Source of the DNA: Streptomyces sp. NRRL WC-3549
GTDB lineage: Bacteria > Actinomycetota > Actinomycetes > Streptomycetales > Streptomycetaceae
Reading direction: 5' to 3'
Assembly (NCBI RefSeq): GCF_000721935.1
Contig: NZ_KL585387.1
Span: 186,142-207,271, forward strand
Length of the DNA stretch: 21,130 nt
The position numbers and the translations under genes are program-made. Of this stretch, positions 1 to 11,724 are shown in pieces (the first letter of the stretch is position 1; each line of letters begins with the position of its first letter). Under the pieces are notes generated by a model. It was given only the letters and a program-made list of their open reading frames with translations. It ran no database searches and was not told the DNA's origin.

Positions 1-579
1 CTCCGTGACCCTGCCGGGCGCCGCCTCCCGGCCGTACGGCGGCTGGTTCGACGAGGTGGCCGACGAGTTGGAGGGGGCCCTGGAGGAACAGGACCTGCTC
101 CCCTCGGAGGCCATCGAGAAGACGGTCGTCGACCGGGGCGAACTCACCTTCCACATCGCCCGCGAGCACCTGCCCCGGGTCGCCCGCACCCTGCGCGACG
201 ACCCCGCCCTGCGCTTCGAGCTCTGCACCGGGGTGAGCGGGGTCCACTACCTGGGGGACAAGGGCCGCGAGCTGCACGCGGTCTACCACCTGCGGTCGCT
301 GACCCACGGGCGGCTGATCCGCCTGGAGGTGTCCACCCCGGACAGCGACCCGCACATCCCGTCCCTCGTCGAGGTCTACCCGACCAACGACTGGCACGAG
401 CGTGAGACCTACGACTTCTTCGGGCTGGTCTTCGACGGGCACCCCGCCCTCACCCGGATCATGATGCCGGACGACTGGCAGGGCTTCCCGCAGCGCAAGG
501 ACTACCCGCTCGGCGGCATCGCCGTCGAGTACAAGGGCGCCCAGATCCCGGCTCCGGACCAGCGGAGGTCGTACAGCTG

Positions 580-580
<1 letters not shown>
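1..580 (+). CDS. nuoC: NADH-quinone oxidoreductase subunit C, 5' end outside window
   Basis: This is the 30-kDa-type subunit of complex I. It sits in the peripheral arm next to NuoD and NuoB and helps shape the path to the quinone site; it carries no cofactor itself. The family signature is visible near the end: [10 protein letters not shown] (about 388-417), then FDGHPALTR and the [16 protein letters not shown] stretch. The frame is open to the left edge (TCC at 2-4 continues it), so the GTG at 5 is probably an internal valine. Streptomyces NuoC proteins, as I remember them, have roughly 50-60 more N-terminal residues. The gene ends in TGA at 578-580, sharing one base with the nuoD ATG. The family call is secure; only the start is missing. 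Confidence 0.95.
564..569 (+). promoter_or_regulatory. Ribosome binding site of nuoD
   Basis: GGAGGT inside the end of nuoC, about 10 bases before the ATG at 580. It supports this start and translational coupling to nuoC. Confidence 0.7.
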
Positions 581-1898
<1,318 letters not shown>

Positions 1899-1902
<4 letters not shown>

Positions 1903-2752
1903 CCGCGTCCGACCAAGTCAGCCTGGGGATGCCGCAGCTCCCCGCCCCCGCCTACCCGGACGACGTACGGGCCCGGCTCGAAGCGGACGCGAAGGAGGTG
2001 ATCGCCCGCTACCCCGGCAGCCGTTCGGCCCTGCTCCCGCTGCTGCACCTGGTGCAGTCCGAGGAGGGGTTCGTCTCCCGTACGGGCATGGCGTTCTGCG
2101 CCGAACAGCTCGGCCTCACCACCGCCGAGGTCACCGCCGTGGCCACCTTCTACACGATGTACCGGCGCAGGCCGAGCGGTGACTACCAGGTGGGCGTCTG
2201 CACCAACACCCTGTGCGCGGTCATGGGCGGTGACGCCATCTTCGACCGGCTCAAGGAGCACCTGGGCGTCGGCAACGACGAGACCACCGAGGACGGCAAG
2301 GTCACGCTCGAACACATCGAGTGCAACGCGGCCTGCGACTTCGCGCCCGTCGTGATGGTCAACTGGGAGTTCTTCGACAACCAGACGCCCGAGAGCGCCA
2401 CCCGGCTCGTCGACGACCTGATCGCCGGCCGGACGGTCGAACCCACCCGCGGCGCACCCCTGTGCACGTACAAGGAGACGGCCCGCATCCTGGCCGGCTT
2501 CCCCGACACCCGCCCCGGAGCCGTCGAGGCCACCGGCGGGGCGGGCGCCGCCTCGCTGGTCGGGCTGAAGCTCGCCAAGGGCGAGGACGTGGGGCAGGCA
2601 CGGGTGGTCGGCCCCCGGGGCGAAGCCCCCCGGGACGCCCCGCCGCACGACCCGTCGCCCACCGAGCACCTCAGCTCGCACGACGCACCGCAGCAGACAT
2701 CGGCCTCCGACCCGGCGAACCCGGCCGGACCCGCAGCCGAGGAGGGGGAGTG

Positions 2753-2753
<1 letters not shown>
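1899..2753 (+). CDS. nuoE: NADH-quinone oxidoreductase subunit E, with long C-terminal extension
   Basis: This is the 24-kDa-type subunit, a thioredoxin-fold protein that holds the 2Fe-2S cluster N1a beside the FMN of NuoF. The 284-residue product has the expected four cysteines: C101 and C106 in [11 protein letters not shown], and C142 and C146 in [10 protein letters not shown]. The ancestral fold ends near residue 180. Residues 181-284 are an extra tail rich in Pro, Ala, Gly and acidic residues that bacterial NuoE proteins of about 165 residues lack; actinobacterial NuoE is often longer. The same frame is open far upstream into nuoD, but GTG 1899 is chosen because GGGAGG lies nine bases before it and it gives the usual GTGA overlap with the nuoD stop. 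A GC hairpin lies in the tail-coding part (2611-2634). Confidence 0.97.
2611..2634 (+). repeat. GC-rich palindromic hairpin inside nuoE tail
   Basis: GGGGC (2617-2621), loop GAA, GCCCC (2625-2629) form a perfect short stem. An outer CCC/GGG pairing (2614-2616 with 2632-2634) can form across a CC bulge. Hairpins of the GGGGC-GAA-GCCCC type are, from memory, common small palindromic elements in Streptomyces intergenic DNA. Here it lies in frame and codes for part of the low-complexity NuoE tail. Calling it a mobile or repeated element is inference, since only one copy is visible. Confidence 0.4.
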
Positions 2754-4122
<1,369 letters not shown>

Positions 4123-4126
<4 letters not shown>

Positions 4127-5496
4127 CAGTCACCACGAGTGCGCCCTCCGGGGGCGGCGAGGCGGCCGTCCCGCCCGAGGACCTCGTCACGCTGACCATC
4201 GACGGCATCGAGATCAGCGTCCCCAAGGGGACGCTGGTCATCCGGGCCGCCGAGCTCCTCGGCATCGAGATCCCGCGCTTCTGCGACCATCCGCTGCTCG
4301 ACCCGGCCGGTGCCTGCCGGCAGTGCATCGTGGAGGTGGAGGGCCAGCGCAAGCCGATGGCCTCCTGCACCATCACCTGCACCGACGGCATGGTCGTCAA
4401 GTCGCAGATCACCTCGCCGGTCGCCGAGAAGGCCCAGAAGGGGGTGATGGAGCTCCTGCTCATCAACCACCCGCTGGACTGCCCGGTCTGCGACAAGGGC
4501 GGCGAGTGCCCCCTGCAGAACCAGGCGATGTCGCACGGCGGCACCGACTCCCGCTTCGACGGCCTGAAGCGCACCTTCGAGAAGCCGGTCCCGATCTCCA
4601 CCCAGGTGCTGCTGGACCGCGAGCGGTGCGTGCTCTGCGCACGCTGCACCCGGTTCTCCAACCAGGTCGCCGGCGACCCGATGATCGAGCTGATCGAACG
4701 CGGGGCGCTCCAGCAGGTCGGTACGGGCGAGGGCGACCCGTTCGAGTCGTACTTCTCCGGCAACACCATCCAGATCTGCCCGGTCGGGGCGCTCACCTCG
4801 TCGGCGTACCGGTTCCGCTCCCGGCCCTTCGACCTGGTGTCGTCGCCGTCGGTGTGCGAGCACTGCGCCGGCGGCTGCGCGACCAGGACCGACCACCGGC
4901 GCGGCAAGGTCATGCGACGGCTCGCCTCCGACGACCCCGAGGTCAACGAGGAGTGGATCTGCGACAAGGGCCGCTTCGGCTTCCGCTACGCCCAGCAGCG
5001 CGACCGGCTCACCACCCCGCTGGTGCGCAACGCGGACGGCGTGCTGGAGACGGCGAGCTGGCCCGAGGCGCTCAGGGCGGCGGCGGACGGCCTGGCGGCC
5101 GCGCGCGGCCGGACCGGTGTCCTCACCGGCGGCCGGCTGACCGTCGAGGACGCCTACGCGTACAGCAAGTTCGCACGCGTCGCCCTCGGCACCAACGACA
5201 TCGACTTCCGGGCCCGGACCCACAGCGCCGAGGAGGCCGACTTCCTCGCCGCGCGGGTGGCCGGGCGCGGACGCGATCTGGACGGCACCGGGGTCACCCA
5301 CACCTCGCTGGAGAAGGCACCGGCCGTCCTGCTGGTGGGCTTCGAGGCCGAGGAGGAGGCGCCCGGCGTCTTCCTGCGGCTCCGCAAGGCGCACCGCAAG
5401 CGCGGACAGCGGACCTTCGCGCTCGCCCCCTACGCCACCCGGGGCCTGGTCAAGGCGGGCGGCACCCTGCTCCCCCTGTCTCTTAGATGTGTATAA
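4123..5496 (+). CDS. nuoG: NADH-quinone oxidoreductase subunit G, N-terminal part (gene split by adapter sequence)
   Basis: This is the largest peripheral subunit, carrying electrons from NuoF through several Fe-S clusters. The cluster ligands are all present: 2Fe-2S N1b (C54, C65, C68, C82), the His-ligated 4Fe-4S cluster (H116, C120, C123, C129), another 4Fe-4S (C169, C172, C175, C219), and the extra N7 motif (C245, C248, C252, C280) that only some bacteria have. A molybdopterin-oxidoreductase-like domain then begins and is cut. Genuine sequence runs to about 5475 (451 codons, ending GGTLLP). The last six residues, LSLRCV, and the TAA at 5494-5496 come from the Tn5 mosaic-end adapter at 5476-5503. 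The ATG overlaps the nuoF stop by four bases. In the organism this is almost certainly one intact gene running to 6598. Confidence 0.95.
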
Positions 5497-5503
5497 GAGA
5501 CAG
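5476..5503. other. Tn5 mosaic-end / Nextera adapter junction left in the assembly
   Basis: Positions 5485-5503 are exactly AGATGTGTATAAGAGACAG, the 19-base Tn5 mosaic end used in Nextera tagmentation. Positions 5476-5484, CTGTCTCTT, are the first nine bases of its reverse complement. The 28 bases therefore form a 9-bp inverted repeat around a 10-base centre, matching the 38-base mate-pair-type junction with ten internal bases missing. There is no transposase, no marker gene and no nine-base target duplication on the flanks (left ends ...GCTCCCC, right begins ACCGAGGCG). Its AT-rich composition contrasts sharply with both sides. It disrupts nuoG in frame and by stop codon. I take it as a library or assembly artefact. 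Confidence 0.97.
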
Positions 5504-6598
5504 ACCGAGGCGCTGCGCGGTGAGGGCGCCGTGATCGTCGTCGGCGAGCGGCTCGCCGGGGTACCCGGGGCGCTGACCGCGGTACTGCGCACCGCCGCGG
5601 CCACCGGCGCCACGCCGGTGTGGATCCCGCGCCGGGCAGGCGAACGCGGAGCGCTGGAGACCGGCGCGATCGCCTCGCTGCTGCCCGGCGGCCGTCCGGC
5701 GACCGACCCGCGGGCCCGCGCGGAGGTGGCGTCCGTCTGGGGCGTGGCCGAACTCCCCGCCCGCCCCGGCCGCGACACCGGCCAGATCGTGGAGGCCGCC
5801 GCCACCGGCGAGCTGGCCGCGCTGCTGGTCGCGGGCGTCGACCCGGAGGACCTGCCCGACCCGGGGCGGGCGCTGACGGCCCTGGACGAGGTCGGGTTCC
5901 TGGTCTCGCTGGAGCTGCGGCCGGGCGCGGTCACCGAGCGCGCCGACGTGGTGCTGCCCGTCGCCGCCGTCGCGGAGAAGCCCGGCACCTTCCTCAACTG
6001 GGAAGGGCGGGCCCGGATGTTCGAGGCCGCGCTCAAGCCCGAGCAGCTGCCGCGGACGCTCTGCCCGACCGACGGCCGGGTGCTGCACATGCTGGCCGAC
6101 GCCCTCGACGTGCACCTGGGGCTGCCCGACCTGAGGGCGGCCCGCCGGGAGCTCGACCGGTTCGCCGGATGGCAGGGCTCGCGCGCTCAGGACCCCCGGG
6201 AGTCCTCCCGGCCGCTGCCCCGGCCCGGTGACGGCGAGGCGGTCCTGGCGGGCCACCGGCTGCTGCTCGACCGGGGCCGGCTCCAGGAGGGCGACGAGGC
6301 GCTGGCCGGTACCCGGCACGCGGCCGTCGCCCGGCTCTCCGCCGCCACCGCGGCCGAGGCCGGGGTGGCGGACGGCGACCTGCCCGCCGTCAGCGGCCCC
6401 GCCGGCAGCACCGAACTCCCGCTGGCCGTCACCGCGATGCCGGACCGGGTGGTCTGGGTGCCGCTCGACTCGGTCGGCCGGGGCGTACCCGCCGACACCG
6501 GGGCGCGGCCGGGCGGGCTGGTCCGTATCCACCCGGCCAGGCCCGGCTCCCACGCCGTGCCGGAGGACGCAGTCGTGACATCGGAGGTAGGAGAGTGA
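5504..6598 (+). CDS. nuoG: NADH-quinone oxidoreductase subunit G, C-terminal part (gene split by adapter sequence)
   Basis: This is the rest of the NuoG molybdopterin-oxidoreductase-like domain, 364 codons beginning [19 protein letters not shown]. That domain is structural in complex I and binds no molybdenum cofactor. An apparent GTG start at 5489 would give a protein beginning MYKRQ, but those five codons are adapter, so this is not a real start. The frame here is shifted by one relative to the upstream half because the 28-base artefact is not a multiple of three. Halves of 451 and 364 residues sum to 815; from memory Streptomyces NuoG is about 830-845, so some 20-30 codons appear lost at the junction. 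The TGA overlaps the nuoH GTG by four bases. Confidence 0.93.
   Translation, partial: TEALRGEGAVIVVGERLAGVPGALTAVLRTAAATGATPVWIPRRAGERGALETGAIASLLPGGRPATDPRARAEVASVWGVAELPARPGRDTGQIVEAAATGELAALLVAGVDPEDLPDPGRALTALDEVGFLVSLELRPGAVTERADVVLPVAAVAEKPGTFLNWEGRARMFEAALKPEQLPRTLCPTDGRVLHMLADALDVHLGLPDLRAARRELDRFAGWQGSRAQDPRESSRPLPRPGDGEAVLAGHRLLLDRGRLQEGDEALAGTRHAAVARLSAATAAEAGVADGDLPAVSGPAGSTELPLAVTAMPDRVVWVPLDSVGRGVPADTGARPGGLVRIHPARPGSHAVPEDAVVTSEVGE
6583..6587 (+). promoter_or_regulatory. Ribosome binding site of nuoH
   Basis: GGAGG in the last codons of nuoG, seven bases before GTG 6595, supporting the overlapping start. Confidence 0.7.
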
Positions 6599-7998
6599 CC
6601 GGCCTCGCCCAACTCGCCGCGGCGCCCGGGGGTGCCGTACTGGCCGCCGAGGATCTCTCGATGTTCGGCACGGACCCGTGGTGGCTCGTCGTCGTCAAGG
6701 CGGTGTTCTGCTTCGCGTTCCTGATGGTGACGGTGCTCTTCGCCATCGTGTGGGAGCGCAAGGTCGTCGCCTGGATGCAGCTGCGCGTCGGCCCGAACCG
6801 GCACGGCCCCTGGGGCCTGCTCCAGTCGCTCGCCGACGGCGTGAAGCTGATGCTGAAGGAAGACGTCGTCGTCAAGCGGGCCGACAAGGTCGTCTACGTC
6901 CTGGCCCCGATCGTCGCCGCCGTACCGGCGTTCATGGCGATCGCCGTGATCCCGTTCGGGCCGTCCGGCAACGAGGTCTCGATCTTCGGCCACCGTACGA
7001 CGATGCAGCTCACCGACCTGCCGATCGCGATGCTGTACATCCTCGCGGTCGCCTCCATCGGCATCTACGGCATCGTGCTGGCCGGCTGGTCGTCGGGATC
7101 GACGTACCCGCTGCTCGGCGGCCTGCGCTCGTGCGCCCAGATGATCAGCTACGAGATCGCGATGGGCGCCGCGTTCGCCTCGGTGTTCCTCTACTCCGGG
7201 TCGATGTCGACCTCGCAGATCGTCGAGGCGCAGCAGGACCGCTGGTTCGTCATCCTGCTGCCGGTCTCCTTCATCATCTACGTCGTCACGATGGTCGGCG
7301 AGACCAACCGCGCCCCGTTCGACATGCCCGAGTCCGAGGGCGACCTGGTCGGCGGGTTCAACACCGAGTACTCGTCGATCAAGTTCGCGATGTTCATGCT
7401 CGCCGAGTACGTCAACATGGTCACCGTCTCGGCGGTCTCCGCGACCCTGTTCCTGGGCGGCTGGCGTGCCCCGTACCCGATCAGCACCTTCTGGGAGGGC
7501 GCGAACCACGGCTGGTGGCCGATGCTCTGGTTCGTCGTCAAGGTCCAGCTGCTGCTCTTCTTCTTCATCTGGCTGCGCGGCACCCTGCCCCGGGTCCGCT
7601 ACGACCAGCTGATGAAGCTCGGCTGGAAGGTCCTCATCCCGGTCGCCGTGGTCTGGCTGATGATGGTCGCCACCGTCCGGGCCCTGAGCAACGAGGGGTA
7701 CGACTTCTCCCGGATCGTGCTGTACGTCGTCGGGGCCGTGATCGCGATCCTGCTGATCTCCTTCGTCGCCGACGTCTTCCGCGACCGCAAGGCCAAGGCC
7801 GCCGAGGAGGCGGCCGGACCCGAGCCGGCGTTCGACCCGATGGCGGGCGGGTTCCCGGTGCCGCCGCTGCCCGGCCAGACCCTGCCGCCGGTGCCGCGCC
7901 GCAGGCCGCGTCGGGAGCGGGAGCTCGTTGTCAGTGGCGGGCCTGATACTCAGAGTGACGATCTCGCGGGTAACGGAAAGGAGGCCGACGGTGTCTGA
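6595..7998 (+). CDS. nuoH: NADH-quinone oxidoreductase subunit H (membrane, quinone channel)
   Basis: This is the ND1-type membrane subunit, which joins the peripheral and membrane arms and forms most of the quinone channel. The 467-residue protein has about eight to nine hydrophobic segments. It carries the family signatures [16 protein letters not shown] (about 59-74) and [21 protein letters not shown] beginning near residue 240, whose acidic residues line the loop that links quinone chemistry to proton pumping. From about residue 395 a 73-residue tail follows the last membrane helix, with a proline-rich part ([14 protein letters not shown]) and a basic cluster (RRRPRRER). That tail is absent from typical proteobacterial NuoH of about 325 residues. 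GTG 6595 overlaps the nuoG stop, and the gene overlaps nuoI by eight bases. Confidence 0.97.
   Translation: MTGLAQLAAAPGGAVLAAEDLSMFGTDPWWLVVVKAVFCFAFLMVTVLFAIVWERKVVAWMQLRVGPNRHGPWGLLQSLADGVKLMLKEDVVVKRADKVVYVLAPIVAAVPAFMAIAVIPFGPSGNEVSIFGHRTTMQLTDLPIAMLYILAVASIGIYGIVLAGWSSGSTYPLLGGLRSCAQMISYEIAMGAAFASVFLYSGSMSTSQIVEAQQDRWFVILLPVSFIIYVVTMVGETNRAPFDMPESEGDLVGGFNTEYSSIKFAMFMLAEYVNMVTVSAVSATLFLGGWRAPYPISTFWEGANHGWWPMLWFVVKVQLLLFFFIWLRGTLPRVRYDQLMKLGWKVLIPVAVVWLMMVATVRALSNEGYDFSRIVLYVVGAVIAILLISFVADVFRDRKAKAAEEAAGPEPAFDPMAGGFPVPPLPGQTLPPVPRRRPRRERELVVSGGPDTQSDDLAGNGKEADGV
7977..7984 (+). promoter_or_regulatory. Strong ribosome binding site deciding the nuoI start
   Basis: AAAGGAGG, a near-perfect match to the 16S rRNA 3' end, six bases before GTG 7991. 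The same frame is open upstream to 7928, but this site fixes the start at 7991. Confidence 0.8.
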
Positions 7999-8587
7999 GC
8001 CATCGGAGCCCTCAGGGGACACGTTCATGAATCCGGTCGCCGGCTTCGGCGTGACCTTCAAGGCCATGTTCAAGAAGCGGCTGACCGAGCAGTACCCGGA
8101 GACGCCGAAGGTGACGGCGCCGCGCTTCCACGGCCGGCACCAGCTCAACCGCCACCCCGACGGCCTGGAGAAGTGCATCGGCTGCGAGCTGTGCGCCTGG
8201 GCCTGTCCCGCCGACGCGATCTACGTGGAGGGCGCGGACAACACCGACGAGGAGCGGTACTCCCCGGGCGAGCGCTACGGCCGCGTCTACCAGATCAACT
8301 ACGCGCGCTGCATCCTCTGCGGGCTGTGCATCGAGGCGTGCCCCACCCGGGCGCTGACCATGACCAACGACTTCGAGCTGGCCAACACCACCCGCGCGAG
8401 CCTCATCTACACCAAGGACGAGCTCCTCGCCGGGCTGGAGGAGGGCATGGTCGACAGCCCCCACGCCATCTTCCCCGGCACGGACGAACAGGACTACTAC
8501 CGGGGCCTGGTGACCGAGGCGGCACCGGGCACGGAGCGTCAGACCGCCGTCTCCAAGGGCGAGTCCGAGAAGGAGGTGGACGCGTGA
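7991..8587 (+). CDS. nuoI: NADH-quinone oxidoreductase subunit I (8Fe ferredoxin-type)
   Basis: This peripheral subunit holds 4Fe-4S clusters N6a and N6b, which carry electrons from NuoG to NuoB. The 198-residue protein has two classical CxxCxxCxxxCP motifs: C62, C65, C68, C72 ([12 protein letters not shown]) and C107, C110, C113, C117 ([12 protein letters not shown]). The N-terminal amphipathic part ([25 protein letters not shown]) should lie along the membrane against NuoH. A short acidic and lysine-containing tail (about 175-198) extends beyond the family core. GTG 7991 is preferred because of the strong ribosome binding site at 7977-7984; it gives an eight-base overlap with nuoH. The stop overlaps the nuoJ GTG by four bases. 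Confidence 0.97.
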   Translation: MSEPSEPSGDTFMNPVAGFGVTFKAMFKKRLTEQYPETPKVTAPRFHGRHQLNRHPDGLEKCIGCELCAWACPADAIYVEGADNTDEERYSPGERYGRVYQINYARCILCGLCIEACPTRALTMTNDFELANTTRASLIYTKDELLAGLEEGMVDSPHAIFPGTDEQDYYRGLVTEAAPGTERQTAVSKGESEKEVDA

Positions 8588-9465
8588 GTGCCTCCCTGGC
8601 CGCAGCCGCCTCCGCCACGTCGACGGGCGAGGCCGTCCAGTTCTGGCTGCTCGGCACCGTCGCCGTCATCGGGGCGCTCTCCACCGTCCTGATGAAGAAG
8701 GCGGTGCACAGCGCGCTGTCGCTCGCCGCCACCATGATCGTGCTGGCGGTCTTCTACCTCGCCAACGGCGCCTACTTCCTGGGCATCGTCCAGATCGTCG
8801 TCTACACCGGCGCGATCATGATGCTGTTCCTCTTCGTCGTCATGCTCGTCGGTGTCACGGCCGCCGACTCCCTGAAGGAGACCATCAAGGGCCAGCGCTG
8901 GCTGGCCGCCGGCTGCGGGCTCGGCTTCGGCGTCCTGCTGATCGCCGGGATCGGCCAGGCGTCGCTGCGCAGCTACAACGGCCTCGGCGCCGCCAACGCC
9001 CTGCACGGCGGGAACGTCGAGGGCCTGGCCAACCTCATCTTCACCAAGTACGTCTTCGCGTTCGAGATCACCGGCGCCCTGCTGATCACGGCGACCGTCG
9101 GCGCGATGCTGCTCACCCACCGCGAGCGCACCGAACGCGCCAAGACCCAGCGGGAGCTGTCGAAGGAGCGGGTGCGCAGCAGCCACCTCCCGCCGCTTCC
9201 GGCCCCCGGCGTCTACGCCCGGCACAACGCCGTGGACATCGCCGGTCTGCTCCCGGACGGCACCCCGTCCGAGCTCACCGTCATGCAGACGCTGCGCCGC
9301 CGCGGGCAGATCCGTGACGTGTCCGGCGAGGCGCTCGCCGACCTCAAGGCACTGGAACAGCGCTCCGGCGAGCGGCTGGGCCGCGGCCCGGCCGACCGCG
9401 CCGAGGTGTCCCGGGGCCACGCACCCGAGGCCCACGCAGAAGAAGGGGAGGAGGTCGCCAAGTGA
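8584..9465 (+). CDS. nuoJ: NADH-quinone oxidoreductase subunit J (membrane), with C-terminal extension
   Basis: This is the ND6-type membrane subunit, next to NuoH, K and A, whose third helix takes part in coupling. The 293-residue product has five hydrophobic segments within about residues 18-178, including the characteristic [25 protein letters not shown] helix. Residues from about 180 on (beginning [21 protein letters not shown]) form a roughly 110-residue hydrophilic tail, charged and rich in Arg, Glu and Ala, with no match I recognise. E. coli NuoJ is about 184 residues, so the tail is an addition, as in other actinobacteria. GTG 8584 overlaps the nuoI stop, with AAGGAGGTG at 8570-8578 seven or fewer bases upstream. 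The stop overlaps the nuoK GTG. Confidence 0.96.
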   Translation: MSASLAAAASATSTGEAVQFWLLGTVAVIGALSTVLMKKAVHSALSLAATMIVLAVFYLANGAYFLGIVQIVVYTGAIMMLFLFVVMLVGVTAADSLKETIKGQRWLAAGCGLGFGVLLIAGIGQASLRSYNGLGAANALHGGNVEGLANLIFTKYVFAFEITGALLITATVGAMLLTHRERTERAKTQRELSKERVRSSHLPPLPAPGVYARHNAVDIAGLLPDGTPSELTVMQTLRRRGQIRDVSGEALADLKALEQRSGERLGRGPADRAEVSRGHAPEAHAEEGEEVAK

Positions 9466-9761
9466 ATCCGGTCAACTACCTCTACCTCGCGGCCCTTTTG
9501 TTCACGATCGGTGCATCCGGGGTGCTGATCAGGCGGAACGCGATCGTGGTGTTCATGTGCATCGAGCTGATGCTGAACGCCTGCAATCTCACGCTCGTCT
9601 CGTTCTCCCGGATGCACGGCAACCTCGACGGCCAGATCCTCGCCTTCTTCACGATGGTCGTCGCCGCCGCGGAGGTCGTGGTCGGGCTCGCGATCATCGT
9701 GTCGCTGTTCCGCTCCCGCCACTCGGCCTCGGTCGACGACGCCAGCCTGATGAAGCTGTAA
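9462..9761 (+). CDS. nuoK: NADH-quinone oxidoreductase subunit K (membrane)
   Basis: This is the ND4L-type membrane subunit, 99 residues, which is the standard length. It has three hydrophobic helices (about 4-22, 27-48 and 58-83). The two membrane glutamates needed for proton transfer, E36 and E72 in E. coli, are represented by E35 (CIELMLN) and E71 ([11 protein letters not shown]). GTG 9462 overlaps the nuoJ stop by four bases and follows a purine-rich GGGGAGGAGG stretch (9445-9454). Twelve bases separate the stop from nuoL, the largest gap within the operon. The gene is ordinary in all respects. Confidence 0.97.
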   Translation: MNPVNYLYLAALLFTIGASGVLIRRNAIVVFMCIELMLNACNLTLVSFSRMHGNLDGQILAFFTMVVAAAEVVVGLAIIVSLFRSRHSASVDDASLMKL

Positions 9762-9773
9762 GGGGTCGCAGTC

Positions 9774-11720
9774 GTGGAAAACCTGATCGCGCTGCTGGTC
9801 GCGGCGCCCTTGCTCGGAGCGGCGGTCCTGCTCTGCGGCGGCCGCCGGCTCGACCGGTCCGGCCACTGGATCGGTACGGTGCTCGCCGCCGCGTCCTTCG
9901 TCGTGGGGGCGGTGCTCTTCACCGACATGCTGGGCAGGGGCGCGGACGACCGCGCCCTGCACCAGAAGCTGTTCAGCTGGATCCCCGTCGAGGGGTTCCA
10001 GGCCGACGTGGCCTTCCAGCTCGACCAGCTGTCGATGACGTTCGTCCTGCTGATCACGGGTGTGGGCACGCTGATCCACATCTACTCCATCGGCTACATG
10101 GAGCACGACGAACGCCGCCGCCGCTTCTTCGGCTACCTGAACCTGTTCCTCGCGGCGATGCTCGTCCTGGTCATCGCCGACAACTACCTCCTGCTGTACG
10201 TCGGATGGGAGGGCGTCGGCCTCGCGTCGTACCTGCTCATCGGCTTCTGGCAGCACAAGCCCAGCGCGGCCACCGCCGCGAAGAAGGCCTTCCTGGTCAA
10301 CCGGGTCGGCGACATCGGGCTGTCCATCGCGATCATGCTGATGTTCACCACCTTCGGCACCTTCGCCTTCGGGCCGGTGCTGGCGGCGGCCGGGGACACG
10401 GGCGAGGGCAAGCTCACCGCGATCGGCCTGATGCTGCTCCTGGCGGCCTGCGGCAAGTCCGCCCAGGTCCCCCTGCAGTCCTGGCTGGGTGACGCGATGG
10501 AGGGCCCGACCCCGGTCTCGGCCCTCATCCACGCCGCCACGATGGTCACCGCGGGCGTCTACCTGATCGTCCGCTCCGGCGCGATCTTCAACGCCGCCCC
10601 GGACGCCCAGCTGGTCGTCACGATCGTGGGCGCGGTCACCCTGCTCTTCGGTGCGATCGTCGGTTGCGCGAAGGACGACATCAAGAAGGCCCTGGCCGGG
10701 TCGACGATGTCGCAGATCGGCTACATGATCCTCGCCGCGGGCCTCGGCCCCGTCGGATACGTCTTCGCGATCATGCACCTGGTGACGCACGGCTTCTTCA
10801 AGGCGGGCCTCTTCCTGGGCGCCGGCTCGGTCATGCACGGCATGAACGACGAGGTGGACATGCGCAGGTACGGCGGTCTGCGGAAGTACATGCCGGTCAC
10901 CTTCGTCACCTTCGGCCTCGGCTACCTGGCGATCATCGGCTTCCCCGGCCTGTCCGGCTTCTTCTCCAAGGACAAGATCATCGAGGCCGCGTTCGCCAAG
11001 GGCGGCGCCGAGGGCTGGATCCTCGGTTCGGTGGCCCTGCTGGGCGCCGCGATCACCGCGTTCTACATGACGCGCGTGATGCTGATGACGTTCTTCGGCG
11101 AGGAGCGCTGGCGCCACGCGGCCACCCCGTCACCGGCCGAGCCCGACGTGGAGCCCGCCGCCGAGACGCGGGGCGCCCACACCGAGCCGCACCCGCACGA
11201 GTCGCCGAAGTCGATGACGATCCCGATGATCGTGCTGGCCTTCGGGTCGGTCTTCGCCGGAGGGCTCTTCTCCGTGGGCGACCGGTTCCTGCACTGGCTG
11301 GAGCCCGTCACCGGACACGACCACGGCGACTCCCCGGTCAGCGCCACCACGGTCACGGCGGCCACCATGGTGGTCCTCGTCATCGGGGTCGCCGTCGCCT
11401 GGGCCATGTACGGGCGCAAGCCGGTCCCGGCCGTCGCCCCGCGCGGCTCGCTGCTCACCCGGGCGGCCCGCCGCGACCTGCTCCAGGACGACTTCAACCA
11501 CGTGGTCCTGGTCCGCGGCGGCGAGCACCTCACCCGGTCCCTGGTCTACGTCGACCACACCCTGGTCGACGGCGTCGTCAACGGCACGGCCGCCTCGACG
11601 GGCGGGCTCTCCGGCCGGCTGCGCAAGCTGCAGAACGGCTACGCCCGCTCCTACGCGGTCTCGATGTTCGGCGGTACGGCGGTACTCATCGCCGCGACCC
11701 TGCTGATGAGGGCGGTCTGA
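9774..11720 (+). CDS. nuoL: NADH-quinone oxidoreductase subunit L (antiporter-like proton pump)
   Basis: This is the distal, largest antiporter-like membrane subunit; its long C-terminal amphipathic helix braces the pumping arm. The 648-residue product is normal in size. Key charged residues are visible: E146 in [12 protein letters not shown] and K228 in [21 protein letters not shown], matching the E144/K229 pair of E. coli. The [11 protein letters not shown] and [13 protein letters not shown] segments are also typical. A hydrophilic loop at about 447-480 is rich in Pro, Glu and His (TEPHPHESP), and a second His/Asp patch (GHDHGDSP) lies near residue 517. The gene starts at GTG 9774, with AAGGGG at 9760-9765 upstream, and ends four bases before nuoM. 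Confidence 0.97.
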   Translation: MENLIALLVAAPLLGAAVLLCGGRRLDRSGHWIGTVLAAASFVVGAVLFTDMLGRGADDRALHQKLFSWIPVEGFQADVAFQLDQLSMTFVLLITGVGTLIHIYSIGYMEHDERRRRFFGYLNLFLAAMLVLVIADNYLLLYVGWEGVGLASYLLIGFWQHKPSAATAAKKAFLVNRVGDIGLSIAIMLMFTTFGTFAFGPVLAAAGDTGEGKLTAIGLMLLLAACGKSAQVPLQSWLGDAMEGPTPVSALIHAATMVTAGVYLIVRSGAIFNAAPDAQLVVTIVGAVTLLFGAIVGCAKDDIKKALAGSTMSQIGYMILAAGLGPVGYVFAIMHLVTHGFFKAGLFLGAGSVMHGMNDEVDMRRYGGLRKYMPVTFVTFGLGYLAIIGFPGLSGFFSKDKIIEAAFAKGGAEGWILGSVALLGAAITAFYMTRVMLMTFFGEERWRHAATPSPAEPDVEPAAETRGAHTEPHPHESPKSMTIPMIVLAFGSVFAGGLFSVGDRFLHWLEPVTGHDHGDSPVSATTVTAATMVVLVIGVAVAWAMYGRKPVPAVAPRGSLLTRAARRDLLQDDFNHVVLVRGGEHLTRSLVYVDHTLVDGVVNGTAASTGGLSGRLRKLQNGYARSYAVSMFGGTAVLIAATLLMRAV

Positions 11721-11724
11721 TCCC

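Noticed and set aside
2321..2752. Upstream extension of nuoF into nuoE.
   Set aside because: Arg/Pro-rich shadow of nuoE; NuoF similarity begins after ATG 2753.
5484..5500. Programmed frameshift or two-protein fission of NuoG.
   Set aside because: The stop, the frame change and the new GTG start are all inside adapter sequence.
5476..5503. A natural Tn5-like insertion or remnant in nuoG.
   Set aside because: There is no transposase, no cargo and no nine-base target duplication, and the sequence is the engineered hyperactive mosaic end rather than the native outside or inside end.
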